This document shows positions 34,191 to 47,230 of a stretch of 64,000 nt of DNA, piece by piece. Under the pieces are notes generated by a model that was not told the DNA's origin, made no database searches, and saw only the letters and a program-made list of their open reading frames with translations. Source of the stretch: Orthonyx spaldingii (taxonomy: Eukaryota; Chordata; Aves; Passeriformes; Orthonychidae). The position numbers and the translations under genes were made by a program. The stretch spans positions 277,246-341,245 of the forward strand of contig VZTJ01000300.1 in NCBI GenBank assembly GCA_013397795.1. Reading direction: 5' to 3'. How positions within the stretch are numbered: position 1 is the first letter of the stretch; each line of letters opens with the position of its first letter.

Positions 34191-34205
34191 GCTTGCCTTG
34201 GTAAC
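34191..34205 (+). promoter_or_regulatory. RFX X-box-like inverted repeat
   Basis: GCTTGCCTTGGTAAC resembles the RFX-family X-box (GTTGCC, short spacer, GGTAAC), with the right half site matching well. RFX factors regulate ciliary and MHC genes. With no promoter recognised nearby this is only a motif match. Confidence 0.25.
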
Positions 34206-34283
34206 GTTGCTGTTTTTGGATCCCACGGCCTCCAGTTCAAATCCCCCCAGCAGAGCTAGATTCCTCACAAAGTAACAAGGCAC

Positions 34284-36731
34284 TGCTCGGATTAAAGGGA
34301 CTGATAGAATGCTGCTGTGTAGATCACTAATGTGTTACAAGGGTACTCGGTTCCTTAGCAGGAATTGCGGTGTGCTGCTAGGGGACTTCTCAGGCACTGT
34401 TACTTAGGAATTACGTGGTGCTACACCAGCTCTGGGACTTGTAGATTTGCATTCGCTCTGCAGCTTCATTAAAAATTTTAACTGGGACATATTTAGACTA
34501 CTCAAGCTGCTTCTATAGAGTTGATTATTTTGTCTTGTCCTTAGAAAACAGCTTATCCTTGTGAAAATAACATATAAATTGTACTATTATATTTAGTGCT
34601 GCAAGCTTTGCTGTTGCTGTTTAGTTTTCTTTTCCTTTTGAAGCTGTGGAATTTCTGACAAATAATGTCTTCTGAGTTAAAATCCACCATAGGAAGAACA
34701 TATTCTATGTCTTTTCCCTTTTTCTCAGTGAATTCTATGAACCTCTGTCATTAGTGTGCTTATTGCCTAGAGAATTAAGAAAAGAGAGAAAGGATGTTTC
34801 TGTGAGTAAGACACAAGATGCTTCAAACCTGCTATTTCATCCAGAGGAAGTATTAAATCCCTGTGCACCTCCATTCTATCTATAAATGGCATGTAGTAAG
34901 ATCTGCTCATTCTGGAGCATTGCTTGTATCTTAATTTGTTGAAGAAAACGGATTCTCTCCGAAGGAAACTTTTCTAGAAATACAAATGCTACTCTCATGA
35001 GCACAGGTGTTTTGTGGTTTTCTGAATTGTGTTGCAAAACCTTCTCCTTATGGGGAGTTGTGGTCAAGAATCTATGATTCAATTGTCAGTGTTGAACTGC
35101 AAAAAAATAATATTGTGGAAATATTTCCTTTTCCAGTACTCAAATGTCCAGAAAAATCTCTCTAAATTCAGGAGCAAGTAAACTTTACATGTTATTCCAT
35201 TCAATTCATTTTACATATGAAAAATCCAGTTTATCTGAAATTGGATAAAGCTGCCATAGTATTTTTAGTCTATGATGGCATTTGAGACTTAATTTATCCT
35301 GTGAAAGCACTGTTAGTTTCTGTGGAATTCTCCAGGTGCTCTGTGTTTGTGAGATCCAGGAGATGCTTGATACAGTCAGTTTCATGCAAAGCCTATAGCA
35401 AAGCAATCTGTCAATTAAAGAATATGCCTCACCAGTTCATCCATTTCAAGTTTCCAATGTATATGTTTAAACAAAACCAAAAAACAATATAAGCCTAAAT
35501 GCTGTTTGCTCTCTTTTATTGTTTTCTGGGAGCAGCAGTAAATTATTTTCACACTTGATAAAGCTCAACCTTCATAAGAAGGCAATGAAGAGCAAACTGT
35601 GCACCAAAGCATAAGACAGTTTAGAGTTAAATTTGCAATACTGAGTAGAAGCATGTCTGAGAAAAAGAACCTGAGTTGTTTCCAAGAATTTTTGAACAAG
35701 CTCTTTGGGCTTCTTTTATTGCCTTTACATTTTGTTGTAATTCTGTGTGCTGGAAATCTAATTTGGACTTGCGCAAAGGCTCTGACTGAATAAGATGTCT
35801 GGGGATGAAGTTGTGGCTTTACCTCTTCATTGGGAATGGCCAGTTTTCCTGATACTGCAGTAATGTTTGTTATCCTGTCTGAGGAATGGAGGAGCCATGG
35901 GAATTGTTTACCCTATTACATCTGATTGAGGAGTGGGTGTGTAGAGTTTTTTTGCAGGGGGAGGGGGTTTGGTGTTTTGTTATGTTGTTTTTTTTAAATT
36001 TTCCATAATGTATATATAATGGACCAAGTAAGGCTTGAATAACATTTGCTGTGGCTAAGAAATGACTAAAGACTTTTTTTCCTTGTCTGCTTAGAAGCCA
36101 TCTATTTCTCTTTCCTTAGTTGCTAGAATTGATTAACTTTTACCCTTTACTTTGTAGGTACTCACTGTAGGTCAGCTTTCCTGTCACAGGAGGCCTAAAA
36201 ATAATTCCCATCTGGTTATGAGCTTTGATATCACAAAAGCTGTGATTATTTAATGTTATTTTAAAAAAAACAAATACAGAGTTCGTTAACCAATTTGCTT
36301 TGCTAAGGATTTTGGACAGCACTAAACTCTTTGCAAGAATCACACTTGTTGAACCAGTTTCAAATATATTTAAGAAAATCCAGCTAGTTTTGAATAAATA
36401 CCTGTTGATTATTTTTGAGAAAACCCTCACTCCTTTTCTCTAATGTGTTCAGGCATTGCTAATTTCTCTCCATGCATCTGGAAGAACTTCCATCTGCATT
36501 TCTGGTGGCTGCCGTAGGGTGGTGCCAGGCCATCAGTATATACAGCACGAGATAATGGTCTGGGCTTTGAACAGATCAAAAACCGAACGAGCTTTAAAAT
36601 CTGATCTCAAATAATTCACAGTGCAAATAAACGAAGCAGCCAGTGCAAATAGTTACTTTGATGCATTTTTTTTTTATACTTAGCATAAAGGAAGGGTCTG
36701 TCTGGTGTATACCTCTTTATGTGTGCCTATT
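34284..36731. other. Unique AT-rich non-coding DNA
   Basis: No gene is supported and no transposon recognised. A T/G-rich patch lies at 35945-36000 and a T run at 36666-36676. Confidence 0.5.
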
Positions 36732-36799
36732 TGTGTGTGTGTGTATATATATATACATATATATATATGCATACACGTATATGTGCGTGCATGTGTGTA
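36732..36799. repeat. 68-bp uninterrupted alternating pyrimidine-purine tract
   Basis: The order is (TG)n, then (TA)n, then a mixed part with CATACACG, GTGCGTGC and ATGTGTGTA, and every step alternates pyrimidine and purine. The GT and GC-containing ends favour Z-DNA and the central TA part favours cruciform or melting. Confidence 0.9.
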
Positions 36800-37170
36800 A
36801 AGTTTGACCTGAAATGTGTTTTTGCCCTGAGGATACTCCTGCCTTGTTTATGATCCCATTGTACTAATGTGGCTTAATTAATAGTCCTCTTAGCATCTCT
36901 GCTAATGTTCAGGCTTTTGTTGTTTGTGTGTGTATTTATTACTGACCTGCTCAGTGTTAAAGCTGACTGGAGACAAATAATAGATTTCCAGCTTTAGAGA
37001 AACAATATCTATCTAATGCATGTTTAAGGAAGACTAATTTATTGCCTTAAACTCAGCTCACAATTGAGTGCCCAATGAAAGCAATGAAATATTAATATTT
37101 TAGAGTCATGTTTGAAATATCTCCTGTCTATCTGGTTCAAAAACCTATATTATATTAATTATACAGACAT
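36800..37170. other. Candidate conserved non-coding block
   Basis: Non-repetitive sequence with GGCTTAATTAATAGTCC near 36870, GCTAATGTTCAGG, and CTCACAATTGAGTG, a near-perfect palindrome around 37057. There is no open frame. Texture evidence only. Confidence 0.22.
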
Positions 37171-38669
37171 ACCAATTTATTATTTGAGCTATCTGAATGA
37201 GTTTTTAAAGTATTTGGTTTATAATAACTGAGGAGAAGAAATTAGGCCTGTGGTTAATGAGAAGGATGTACAAATATGTATTGAATATTGCATTTGAGAA
37301 GGCTACTGTCTGTGTAAGATAAAATAATAGTAGTTGGAAAAGAAAAAAGAATATTATTGGCAATAGATTACATAGATCAAGTCTAAAATGCTTGATTTCA
37401 CATTTCTGTTTATGTTCACGTTTAATAAAGAGGTTGAAGGTTTATATTTATAGAAGCATATCTTTAGTGGGGAAAACATTGACATTCACAACTCATTTGC
37501 TCTTGAACACCTTTTGTTAATGTATGAAATGAAATGCAGCATGTGGCCTGGCAACTGAACAAGCTAAAATTAAAAATGATTTAACTTACATGCATTTGTA
37601 AAGCTTTGGAGTTACATGGAGAAAAACACATTAATTCTTCTGACAAATCCTAGATGATGCTGTATTCTTTGACAGGTTGTGGTAACTTAAAAAACACAAA
37701 CAACCCCCCCCAAAAAACCTCCAAACCCAAAGCAAATAACAAAATACCCCCAAACCTTCACCCCAGAATTCTTCTTTATTTCTAATTTAAAAATAGAACT
37801 AACTTTAACAGAGCCTGCTGAGTTGAACAATTTCAAATTCATGTGAATAACTTTGGAGAATTGATGTAAATAACCAACAACAGCCAAACATGAATCCTTT
37901 GTGAATATGACTTTTTATCACACTAATTTTCCCCTCAGTGAATGAGAATAAGACCCACTTGTGTCTGAGATGATGCTGTGAGTGACGTTTTGATGCTAAA
38001 AGCCTCTAAAATATTTGTAATAATTTAGATAGTGATTATCCTGTCTAGACCTTTTACTCTTTACTAGACTTTCATTTCGATGTTGGACCTTTTTTTTTCT
38101 GACTGTAAATCAGTGGCAAATGTGCAGATTTGGGCTCTCTGAAGTTTTACTTTGAGAATATTTCCTTAAAGCATTCCAAAACACTGAAATCCTGGAATGG
38201 CAAGGGAAAAAAAAAAAATCAAGCCAACGGTAAAATCAAAAATTATTTATGGAGCGTTTTGCCTCTAATCCTAAAACTGAAAGTACTGGTGGCAGCAGTG
38301 ATGAGCTTAGCTGCTTCTTGCGCCTAATGCTTGTCATGAAGTCCAATTTGATTGACATTTTGTCATAAATTTCTATTCAACATAACAAATATTTCTTTTT
38401 CTCTATTTGTAAGAGCCTTTTTAAGATGCTTCCTTAAAACAATGTAACAGTCATTCGCAGCTTTTATGGCATCTAAATCTATGCCTTTCTGCTGGCTTGG
38501 TTCTACTGACATTTTAACATTGTTAATAATCACTGGCTATTTGTGTGTTCTGTGTAAAGGCATAATGTGCTTTTATATGAAACACTGTTATGAGGGCTCA
38601 TTATCTCGTGAGGCAGCAGCTATAATGAAAATTAAACAATTGCAAAACTTGCTTTGCCAAGTGTTTTTA
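37171..38669. other. Unique AT-rich non-coding DNA with an A/C-rich patch
   Basis: At 37690-37758 the plus strand is almost only A and C, with runs of eight C and six A, strand-biased low complexity. A-run at 38204-38216. No gene is supported. Confidence 0.55.
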
Positions 38670-38689
38670 AAATAAATTTATCCAGGCTG

Positions 38690-38850
38690 CTTCACAGCTC
38701 CTACCTGATTCTGCGGGGTTATATATCAGAGCTGCTGGAGAGCTGCACACATAAATTCCTTCGTGCAGTGGTGAGAGCTGTGCGCAGCCGGCTCCGCCGT
38801 GCTCTGCTGAAGCTGAGCAGGAAAGGCTTGTTTCACAGGCAACGTCCTAG
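38690..38850. other. CpG-containing GC-rich island in AT-rich DNA
   Basis: About seven CpG lie in 150 bp, five of them in 38761-38800 around GTGCGCAGCCGGCTCCGCCG. The background has very few CpG. The 68-codon open frame through it (38654-38860) is Arg/Leu-rich, as any frame through such DNA would be. It could be a small unmethylated regulatory element; too short for a classical CpG island. Confidence 0.4.
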
Positions 38851-38860
38851 CAGGGCATGA

Positions 38861-40829
38861 AATAAGTGTAAACCTTTGAAAGTGGTCTCCGTGGTATCGA
38901 TAGTTAAATGGATGTTACAAATGACCTTTTACTCACAGGTAGCCACAGAAGTATTAGATCTGCAGCCGGCAAGCTACTCCTGCTGTTTTGGAAACCACTG
39001 GCTATCTACAGATGTGTGGTTAAAAATTACCAAATTAGCTGCACTTCTCAGGCTAAGAAACGGTTGAGAATGTAAATATGGGCTATTCAGTGTTTTGTTG
39101 ATACACTGCAAAGTTTTACTAAATACATGTATGGATGTAATTTTTTACAACTTCTTCAGTGTTTCTACATAAAATCATTTGAATGGGAAGTACTTTAATA
39201 ATAAAATAAATGTATGATGAGAAATCCGGGTAGGCTTCTCCATGGTGTCTGCATTTTAGAAAGTTGATGTAGCTAAGAATCAGGACATCTGAAATTCACT
39301 TTTAAAATGACTGTTGCTGAGCTAACCAGGGTAGTTTGTGTCATTTCTGACTTGCTTCCCTTCTGTTATGTATGCAACCAGATTTGTCCTTATAGGACTT
39401 GTACTCAGCTGCTCCTCTGTCTTTTATTTTAATGTAGCACTTAGAGGCAGATTGTTCCAGTACTACAGTAGTAAGGGAAACCAAATTTCCATTTTCTTTT
39501 TTTTTCTTTTCCTTTTTGCACGTGTTTAATTTTGAAAGCTACCATGGCATGAAACAATAATTCAGAGAGGCTCTGTTTCAAATTACCTTTCTTCATTAAA
39601 AAATAAAATAAAATAACCAGGAGGTCTAGCACGTTATGTCACTAAGTCACACAGTAAGAGGGACCATCAAAGAATGGTGGGAATTATCACAGCAGCTTGC
39701 TCCTTGTTAGAAGCATTTACCTCATGACCCTTTCATTTGCCTACTGCCACTTTAGTTTAAGAGTGACAACACTGTATAGCACTCTGCACTTTCCGCCTCC
39801 CCCCCCTCGCCCTTTCCCTTAGCACCAGATGCCTTTGTAAAGCAGCCTGGTGAAGGAGTGAACAAAACCTTGTGGGATAAGTCTGACACTGGAAGTTAAT
39901 GATTATCAGTCGAAACAAAACACTTGTTTACATGTTGTAGTCATGAGAGGTTCCAGTCAGTCATACCTCGGCTGGGATTCCTGCCAAATGTTTTGAGGGT
40001 TCTTTCACAAGCTGTGCAGTTTTGTAAATACAAAAGCACTCTTATTAAGCCTTTTTAGTATTAGACTGTGCAATTAAGACTACGGGTAATTAGATTCCTT
40101 TATTTGGAGTAGAATGGTCCAAGATACACACACACAACTTTCTTAGCCACAGGATACCATCGTATCTCTATTTGGGTGTTCCATTACAGATCAATGACTG
40201 GAGAAACTCTTTTGTATTGCACACATTTTTTCTTTATTAAAAATTATGCTCAAAACTTGGGGCGGTATGGATTTTTCCTCACCTTATTGTCAGCACCTCT
40301 GTTGGAGCCATAAAACTTTCTTTTTTGATTAGCTTGTCTCAATTTGCTGAAAACCCTTTGCTTGCATCTCTTTTAGTATTGCTGGCTTTTCATTTCAGCC
40401 TTATTACAGCTAGGACTAAGGAGGTGATTTGACTATGAAGGAATTTAGGAAAATTTCCAATAAGCTAAGGATAATTTTAAGTTAACTGCAGGATAACAGA
40501 GTTGTAGAAATGAATGTTTCTTTTAACACCTGTGAATTAGTCCATACCTGAATAAATAAATGATCCCTTTGGTATTTGAAGTTGATATAAACCAGCTCAA
40601 GTTTCATCATTTTCTTGTAAACACTCTAATCACACAAAAATGCATCTAATACAAATAATCGTGTGAGCTGATGAACCTGTTTCACATACCCTTCTGCTCA
40701 GGGAGTATTCTCTGCATTGAGCATGATGGTAAATTATTTAAGATTTGGGAGGCCATTTTTTGTAACTGTGAATTGTAAGACAACTGAATCATCCATACAT
40801 ATTTTATCTCTATTTTTTTCTTTGCAGGG
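38861..40829. other. Unique non-coding DNA
   Basis: No gene is supported. (AATAA)n-like A-rich patch at 39597-39615. A possible AAGTCACACAGTAAGAGG phrase at 39644-39661 recalls MIR/L2 text but is too short to call. Confidence 0.5.
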
Positions 40830-41110
40830 AAGATATCCGTTTTAGTTGCTCCAGTGCAGGACTGCTCGCTTTGACATTTCCCGGTTGTCTGTAGTGCTAG
40901 GCAATAATTAAATATCAGGTGCATAAGCTGCTCTTTAATTTGACATGTGTGCTCCAGGCAATAAACACATGCAGTGCAACGTGGGAGTGTAATTGCTAAG
41001 GAATAAAATCTTGTACCAAGTGAGATCATTGTATCAGGTACTGTGTGACAGCTCATTTGATCATTATGCCCAGGCTAAAGAGGTTGCCTAATTAGTTTCC
41101 ATTAAAACTC
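40830..41110. other. Candidate conserved non-coding block
   Basis: Non-repetitive sequence with words such as TTTAATTTGACATGTG, CAATAAACACATGCAG, GTGTAATTGCTAAG and CCTAATTAGTTTCC, and few low-complexity patches. A 124-codon minus-strand frame covers it (40682-41056) but has no recognised domain. Texture evidence only. Confidence 0.22.
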
Positions 41111-43080
41111 ACCCTTTAATCAGGAATTATTCTTGCATAAAGAATGTCACTTGGTCCAGATGAATGAACAATGGTTCCCCCTTGAGATTCAGCTATCTGT
41201 TACACTTGGGATGCCATATGTCTTTTCAAACAATTCAGCTACCACAGTACTCTGTGAATCTGGATCTCGCAGCACTACGTGGTATTTGCATTTCCTTGAT
41301 ACCAGCTCGTGTTCTGTAGAAAAATCACAATGGTGTTCTGTATATATATACTTCATCAAGTCAGAGGAACTACGTTCAAGCAGCACAAACTGTGTTGTAA
41401 ACACAAAAATGACTAATGGGCCTCTCTTAACTAATGTCTTAGTTGTTGTATATATTTCATTAGTGATATATGTAGCATACATGCTATTACCTGGAGCTAG
41501 ACTTTGGTTTCTCACATAGAAACGTCAAGATTCATCTAAATTAAATATTCTGAAGAGAAGTAACTCCCTAGCTTTTTTTCTTCTTGTGACAATAGCTTTG
41601 TCATCTGAAACTGATCACAGAAGTAGCTGTGCTTTCTTTTTTTCCTCCCAAAAAATATCTTTCAAGTGCCTTCCCCTTGCTCCCATAAGAAGTGAGGTTT
41701 GGAACATTACTGGGTTCATACACAGAAGTGGAGCTTAGTTGTTGGGTATGTTTCAATCTGAGCCATTTCTGCAAGTTCCAAGTTGTCCATCTGAGCTGAC
41801 TCTTCTGCGACGTGGCAACTGCAGTGAGTGGCTCATTTGAGCTGTCCAGAAACTGCTTAGACTGCTGCAGAACCTTGTTGTGTTGGGAGGAATGCAAAAA
41901 TGTTTTGTGGGCTTCGTGCACCTGGAGGAAATTCCTCTTACAGAAACAACAGCAACCTAAGGTTTTGTGAAAGATTGCCAAGCAAGATTACATAAGCAAG
42001 TATCATGCAGAATACCTACTCCAGGTTCATATTTGGTAAATTTGAATGCTCTAACCTTCATACTTAAACCTAAGGCATATGAGCTTTTGCACTGCAAGAG
42101 TATTCAAGGCAATGGAAGGATGTTGGTGCAAAATGGAATTCAAATCCTTGACGTTTCTTGCTGCTACTTCTCTGAGTGTCCCCTTTCTTCATACTCAATA
42201 TATGATCTGTCATAGTCACATCGAATGAAGCAGACAGGAAAGTGGCTAAAGCACATGATAAACATCTAGAATCAAGAGAAGAGAAATGATTTGATGATCT
42301 AATGTAACTCTCTAAATAGCAGAGGTTTTTATTTTTTGGTTTTTATACCTTGAACTACGTGTCTAGGAAAATTAGTATTCTGTGTTGTCTAAGAGCTGTC
42401 CACCTTTACCTAAGACATTCTTTGTAGTTGTGGTCAATCTCTGATATATCAGAGGACGATGAAGAAGAATAAAAGCTTCTTTGAGCACAGAAACTGAATT
42501 CTGATTTCCTGTGGCTTCCTCTGGTTAATCCATACTATTTTGGTATTCTCGCATATATTTTACACTCCCTTCTAATATTTTCAGCAAACATATTCTTACC
42601 TCTCTTTCATGTTCCCGATGCCATTCCTGATTTCTTTCCATGTCCCCAGATTGTATTTGCCCAGGCTTCTGGAGAAATCTGTTGCATCTGTTTCAGTTAC
42701 AGACATCGATTGGTGTCAGTTGCTGTCTCTTGACTATTAGTCAAAGCGGAATTTTTGCATCTTAGTTACTTCAAACCCAACAAATGCCTAGAGGGGCTCC
42801 GTGATGATGATTTATGCAAATACTTTAGTGAAGCTCCTAGATTGTATCCAGACTGCTCTGGTGGTATGCAGTGATAAAGATCAATTATTGCTAGAATGAT
42901 CTGAATTATCTGGCTGTGATATCTTTATTTTTAAGGAGGTTATTAGTAGCTCCAGAGGAAGGAGGTCTATCTAGTAATCATGAATGAAGTGCCTTCTCCT
43001 GTTCTGCAGGCCTCTCTCTTGGAAGCCTGTGTGTTGAAGAACACACACAATCTTTACAGATTATTGATCTCAGAACAATC
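41111..43080. other. Unique non-coding DNA
   Basis: The stretch 41133-41519 is open in opposite strands (128 codons plus, 108 codons minus), a coincidence of low stop density. Neither frame shows a known domain. No repeat is recognised. Confidence 0.45.
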
Positions 43081-46000
43081 TTTTAGCAATAAAAATTAAA
43101 ATGAAAAATTAAATTAAAAATCTTCAATTAAAGCAATTGGAAGTTTAGTAGCATAATGTGGAAACAAAATACTGAATTAATAATGAGCAAATTTACATTA
43201 GTAATAGTAGTGGTAGTATTTGGTACAAAGGGCAACATGTCCAAGAGGTGAGTTCTGTTTTGTCTTGAATCAGATTAACCTCTTTAGCCAATCAGTTTTT
43301 CTGCTGATCAATGTGATTTATATTACTGAGATTTTCAGTGTAATCACTTGTGTTTTCCCTAACCAACTAAGCTTTTTCATTATAACAATGAATTCTACAG
43401 GTTATTTATAATATGCTGTTAAAAAAAAATAAAAGAGCAATTTAAAATTACAGTTTTAAAAGAGTGTTACACTTTAAGAGGAGTATTTTTGCAATCTTTA
43501 TTCTCATATACTGATGGGGACATAGGAACATTTGAAATCCCTCAGACTGTGTGTTCAATGTAGTAGCTCTAGCATGTTCCCTCCCTCTTCCCCCTGTGTT
43601 TCCTCTGAAAAAAAAATCCTAATATTTTAAGCTTTCCTTCTGCAGATGTATGTTTATGACTGCAATCTTGACTGTTGCCTGGTTTTTAGTTCCGTCATTA
43701 GCCCAGGTCTTTCTCTGTGTTCTTTTCAAAGCTAGATAGGCAGAACATAAAAAATTATTTCATAATAGGGTATGCCATTGATTTATAGTATTGAGACTAT
43801 TATTTAAGTTTTGAACTTTCTGAAGATAACAAGATGCTTCCTTTTTAAATGCAATGCCATAAATCAGAGTTCATTCTAGTCTTGACCCAATTTTACCGAA
43901 AAGTTTATGAACTTAGCAAACTTGGCTCAAATATGACTGAAAAGCTGCACTGAGATGCATCACATTATGATTAAAATCTTGCTGTAGCCCTACTTTAAGT
44001 ATTAAGTATATTTAATTATCTTCAGTAGCAAGTTTAAACCAGAAATGACCTAAGAAAATTGCTTCTGCTATAAACAAATATAGGGGCTAAAACCAGTTTT
44101 GGGTGACCAATAAGAACTACTTTTACTTTCTCTGAATCTGATTGCCAAGAGTTAAATTTTATATCTTTTCCACAAAACACATTTTCCCGTTACAAATAAA
44201 TATGTGTATTTTTGTATTATAAAGTGGGGACTGTTTTTATTACTCCTGTTATTAATCCAAGTAATCTTTAATGTGTCTATAAGAAATTCACTAGAGTGAA
44301 ATCAAAACATTGTTCAGTATAGAATTAACCTCTTCTATATGTAAAAAGCAAACCAAGCTGCATTCAATGTAAATAGAGTAAAGACCATCAGCATTACTCT
44401 GTGTAATATCCTGATACTTTATAGCCCTTTTGGACCTGAACTTATCGGCCATACTTCAGAAGCCTCCATAAACTTGCATAAATGTTTTCTTTTGCAATGA
44501 TTTTTCAAAGTTTCCAGTAACAATCATTTATTGGTCTCTTGTGAGTTGTACTGCATGGACTGAATATTATCAAGGAAAATAAAGAGGTTTTGTTTTATTT
44601 CTCTGAAGTGCTTTCTAAAAGAATTCTATTCAAAATGTACACATTGGATCATATTCTGCCGCTAGCTATGGTATCTGATAAAATGCCATCAACTTTATTA
44701 CCATCCACTTTGACTCTGGCCTATTTCCATGCACTCCAGGCTGCCAGTGTAACTAAGGAGGGAGAGCTTGACCTGGGGTGTGTTTTGCTTCAGAAAGAGC
44801 TGCATTATTTGCCCTCACTGAGGCAAGTACAGTAATTCACACATTGTACACACTTAGACAGAATGAGTCTTAGGGTCCTGTTGTAAAAGTTTTCCCTTGC
44901 AGAGCTCCCCAGTAAGGCACTTCCCAGAACAGTCAGCACTTGCACGTGGAGAACAGTGCTCAGCTTCAGGTCAGGAATGCCCAGGGGTGTGGAACAAAAA
45001 TTACTGTGCAGGCCAAGGATCAGGGTGAGTCGTGCTATGAGAAAGAAAGAGGCTTGGCAGGGACAGTGAGGTGCCGGCCTCACTGATTCGGTACGGACGG
45101 AAGGGATGAGGGCAGCAGATGGTTTTGCTGCAGTGGGAGGACCATGTGTCCTAATCTACCCCAGTGTCCCTGCTGGGGCTCTTGTAGGACTGAAAAGAAA
45201 ATGTAGATATAGGTTCACGGACAGCAGCCATCCTTGACGTGAAAGCTGATTGCCAGCCTAGGAAACAGCCAAAATTCTTTACACCTAGATCTGGCCAAAA
45301 TTGCCCTCTACCTCTAAGAAATCTTGATTAGGGAAAAAAACCCCCAAAAACCCTGTGGGTCTAGACAGGTTTCTCCATTATTTCCAGGTGTAGTCTGGAA
45401 GGCCTAGGTCTAATCTACATGAGAATAAAGAACTGAAGATGTTTTGCACAAAATGTAAAGTGGTAAGCCATTTCCTAATTGTTGTGCCTGTGTGGCTGGT
45501 CTATCATGAAACAAACCCCATTTTGCTTTGGAATAACTACTGTGGGACAGATAATTTATTTCAATTGGAATATATTCTCGAAATTTTATCTGTGTATTTA
45601 GTTAATGCTTTCCAGCCTTTGTCTCCTAACACGAAGTTAGAGTTTTGTGCTTTTGCTACTTTTGAAACGAATGCTGCTTTCAAAGTATGTCATTCTGGAA
45701 GAAATAATAAATATACTGAAATTCAAGATAACTGTTAGAACTGGGACAAATCAATGTTTGTTTTTTGAAATATACAGAATTTAAAGCATTGACAGATCAT
45801 CCTTAAACACCAAATTAGTACAACTAGAAGTATACTGAAAAATCTCATTTCAATAAGATTATGATGAAATAATTTTTGTATTTGCTCTAAAAATATGGAA
45901 ATTTTATATGTGCTATGCCTTCGTTTTTCAAATATAGTTCTCTAACTTTTTGAAAGGCCAACTTTCAGGGGAGCTTACATCTTGAGTTCAAGGAACAGGA

Positions 46001-46780
46001 TGCATTTACAGCTGACTAAATTTTGAAAGCTTTTGCTGTTCATTCTTTCACATAGAACATTGAACACGTAGTATTCACAGCCCTCATGATAATAGGTTTG
46101 TTGGGACAAGGAAGGCATCTTTTCCTTGTTCCATCTGAGTTAATATGTCTGGTTTAGTCACTTGAGAAATAAAGTTGGCATCTGCAACCTCTTGTTTAGA
46201 AGATGTCTAGATCCCATCTTCTGTGATCTGCCAAGAGTGGTTATGAAAGGGTCTCTTTGGAGCTTTGAAGAAAACGTATTTTTATTTGTGTCTTAAACTT
46301 AGTTTAAAACCAAGTATCATACATTACTCTTATTTTTTTCCTGTGTTTGGTAAAGATACCAACTACTAAAACAGTACAGATGTACATGTTAAATTAGATT
46401 GAGAAGTGAAGCAGAAGCACACAGATTTCACGGAGATGTGGAAGATCTCTGATGATTTTCCTTAGGAAAAAAGGCACTAATATGGGTCCTAGAAAGTAGA
46501 CTGTACGCTTTCAATGGCAAATGACTGGAAACATATTTTTCAGTTGGCCCAAAACACTGCAATAACTAATATCTGTAGGGAATAAACGAAGGATCAATAT
46601 GTGTAAGTACTTTGGTTATTTAGACATTTGGTAAAGTGGTATGTTTCTCTTAAGTCACAAGAAGACACTGCCATTATTTTACCTAGAAAATAATATAAAT
46701 AAGAATTTATATCTATATACCTATGCTTGAACTAAACCACAAATTCAAGGGCATCACAATTTTAGTGCTTACTTATGTTG
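43081..46780. other. Unique AT-rich non-coding DNA
   Basis: A-rich AAATTAAA-type low complexity at 43088-43130. No gene, transposon or RNA gene is recognised. A moderately GC-rich patch occurs at 44890-45200. Confidence 0.5.
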
Positions 46781-46859
46781 GCAAATTTTAAGAACTTGTT
46801 TCACATGCCTGCCATTTGCACATTATAGCTGCAGACTGCTTGGCTGGGAAGTTGAACCA

Positions 46860-47110
46860 GGAATAGCATCTAGGCTGGTTACTGCCACAGTGCAAGAAGC
46901 AGTTGCGTGGGTACCAAATGGCCCCGCTGCCACCCCGACACTGGCAGGTGGCCCCGGAAGGCTCCGGCTGGCTGATGTTGCTGCTGAAGTTAAGAACATG
47001 ATGTGCTCTGTGGTTATGGCTGGCAGGAGGCAGCTGCACCTGCTCCTGGCAGCACATCTGGCACATGGATAGGCTCTCCCCTGGGACAGCCAAGGCTGAC
47101 GGCCTCCTTG
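46860..47110. other. GC-rich patch with hairpin
   Basis: A block of about 250 bp is clearly richer in G and C than its flanks, with GGCCCCGCTGCCACCCCGAC-type text near 46920 and several CpG. At 47019-47053 a hairpin is possible: GCTGGCAGGAGGCAG pairs with CTGCTCCTGGCAGC around a six-base loop. Frames are open on both strands (60 codons plus, 101 codons minus) and none is convincing. It may be an old GC-rich repeat or a small regulatory island. Confidence 0.35.
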
Positions 47111-47230
47111 ATAGGAGTAGCTGAGTCCCTTTTTCTCAAGCTGGCAAATCTGTTTCTGTCTCCTTGAAAGAATTTCAAATTAAATGCGCAATATATTATT
47201 TTCAATTTTTATTATGTTTTGTTGAGATAT

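Noticed and set aside
39636..39662. Possible MIR/L2 phrase around GTCACACAGTAAGAG
   Set aside because: Fewer than 20 consecutive recognisable bases and no collinear flanking match.
41133..41519. Open frames on both strands (128 and 108 codons)
   Set aside because: Simultaneous opening on both strands and no domain in either suggest chance.
46788..47093. 101-codon minus-strand and 60-codon plus-strand frames in a GC-rich block
   Set aside because: High GC lowers stop-codon frequency; neither product is recognisable and they overlap.
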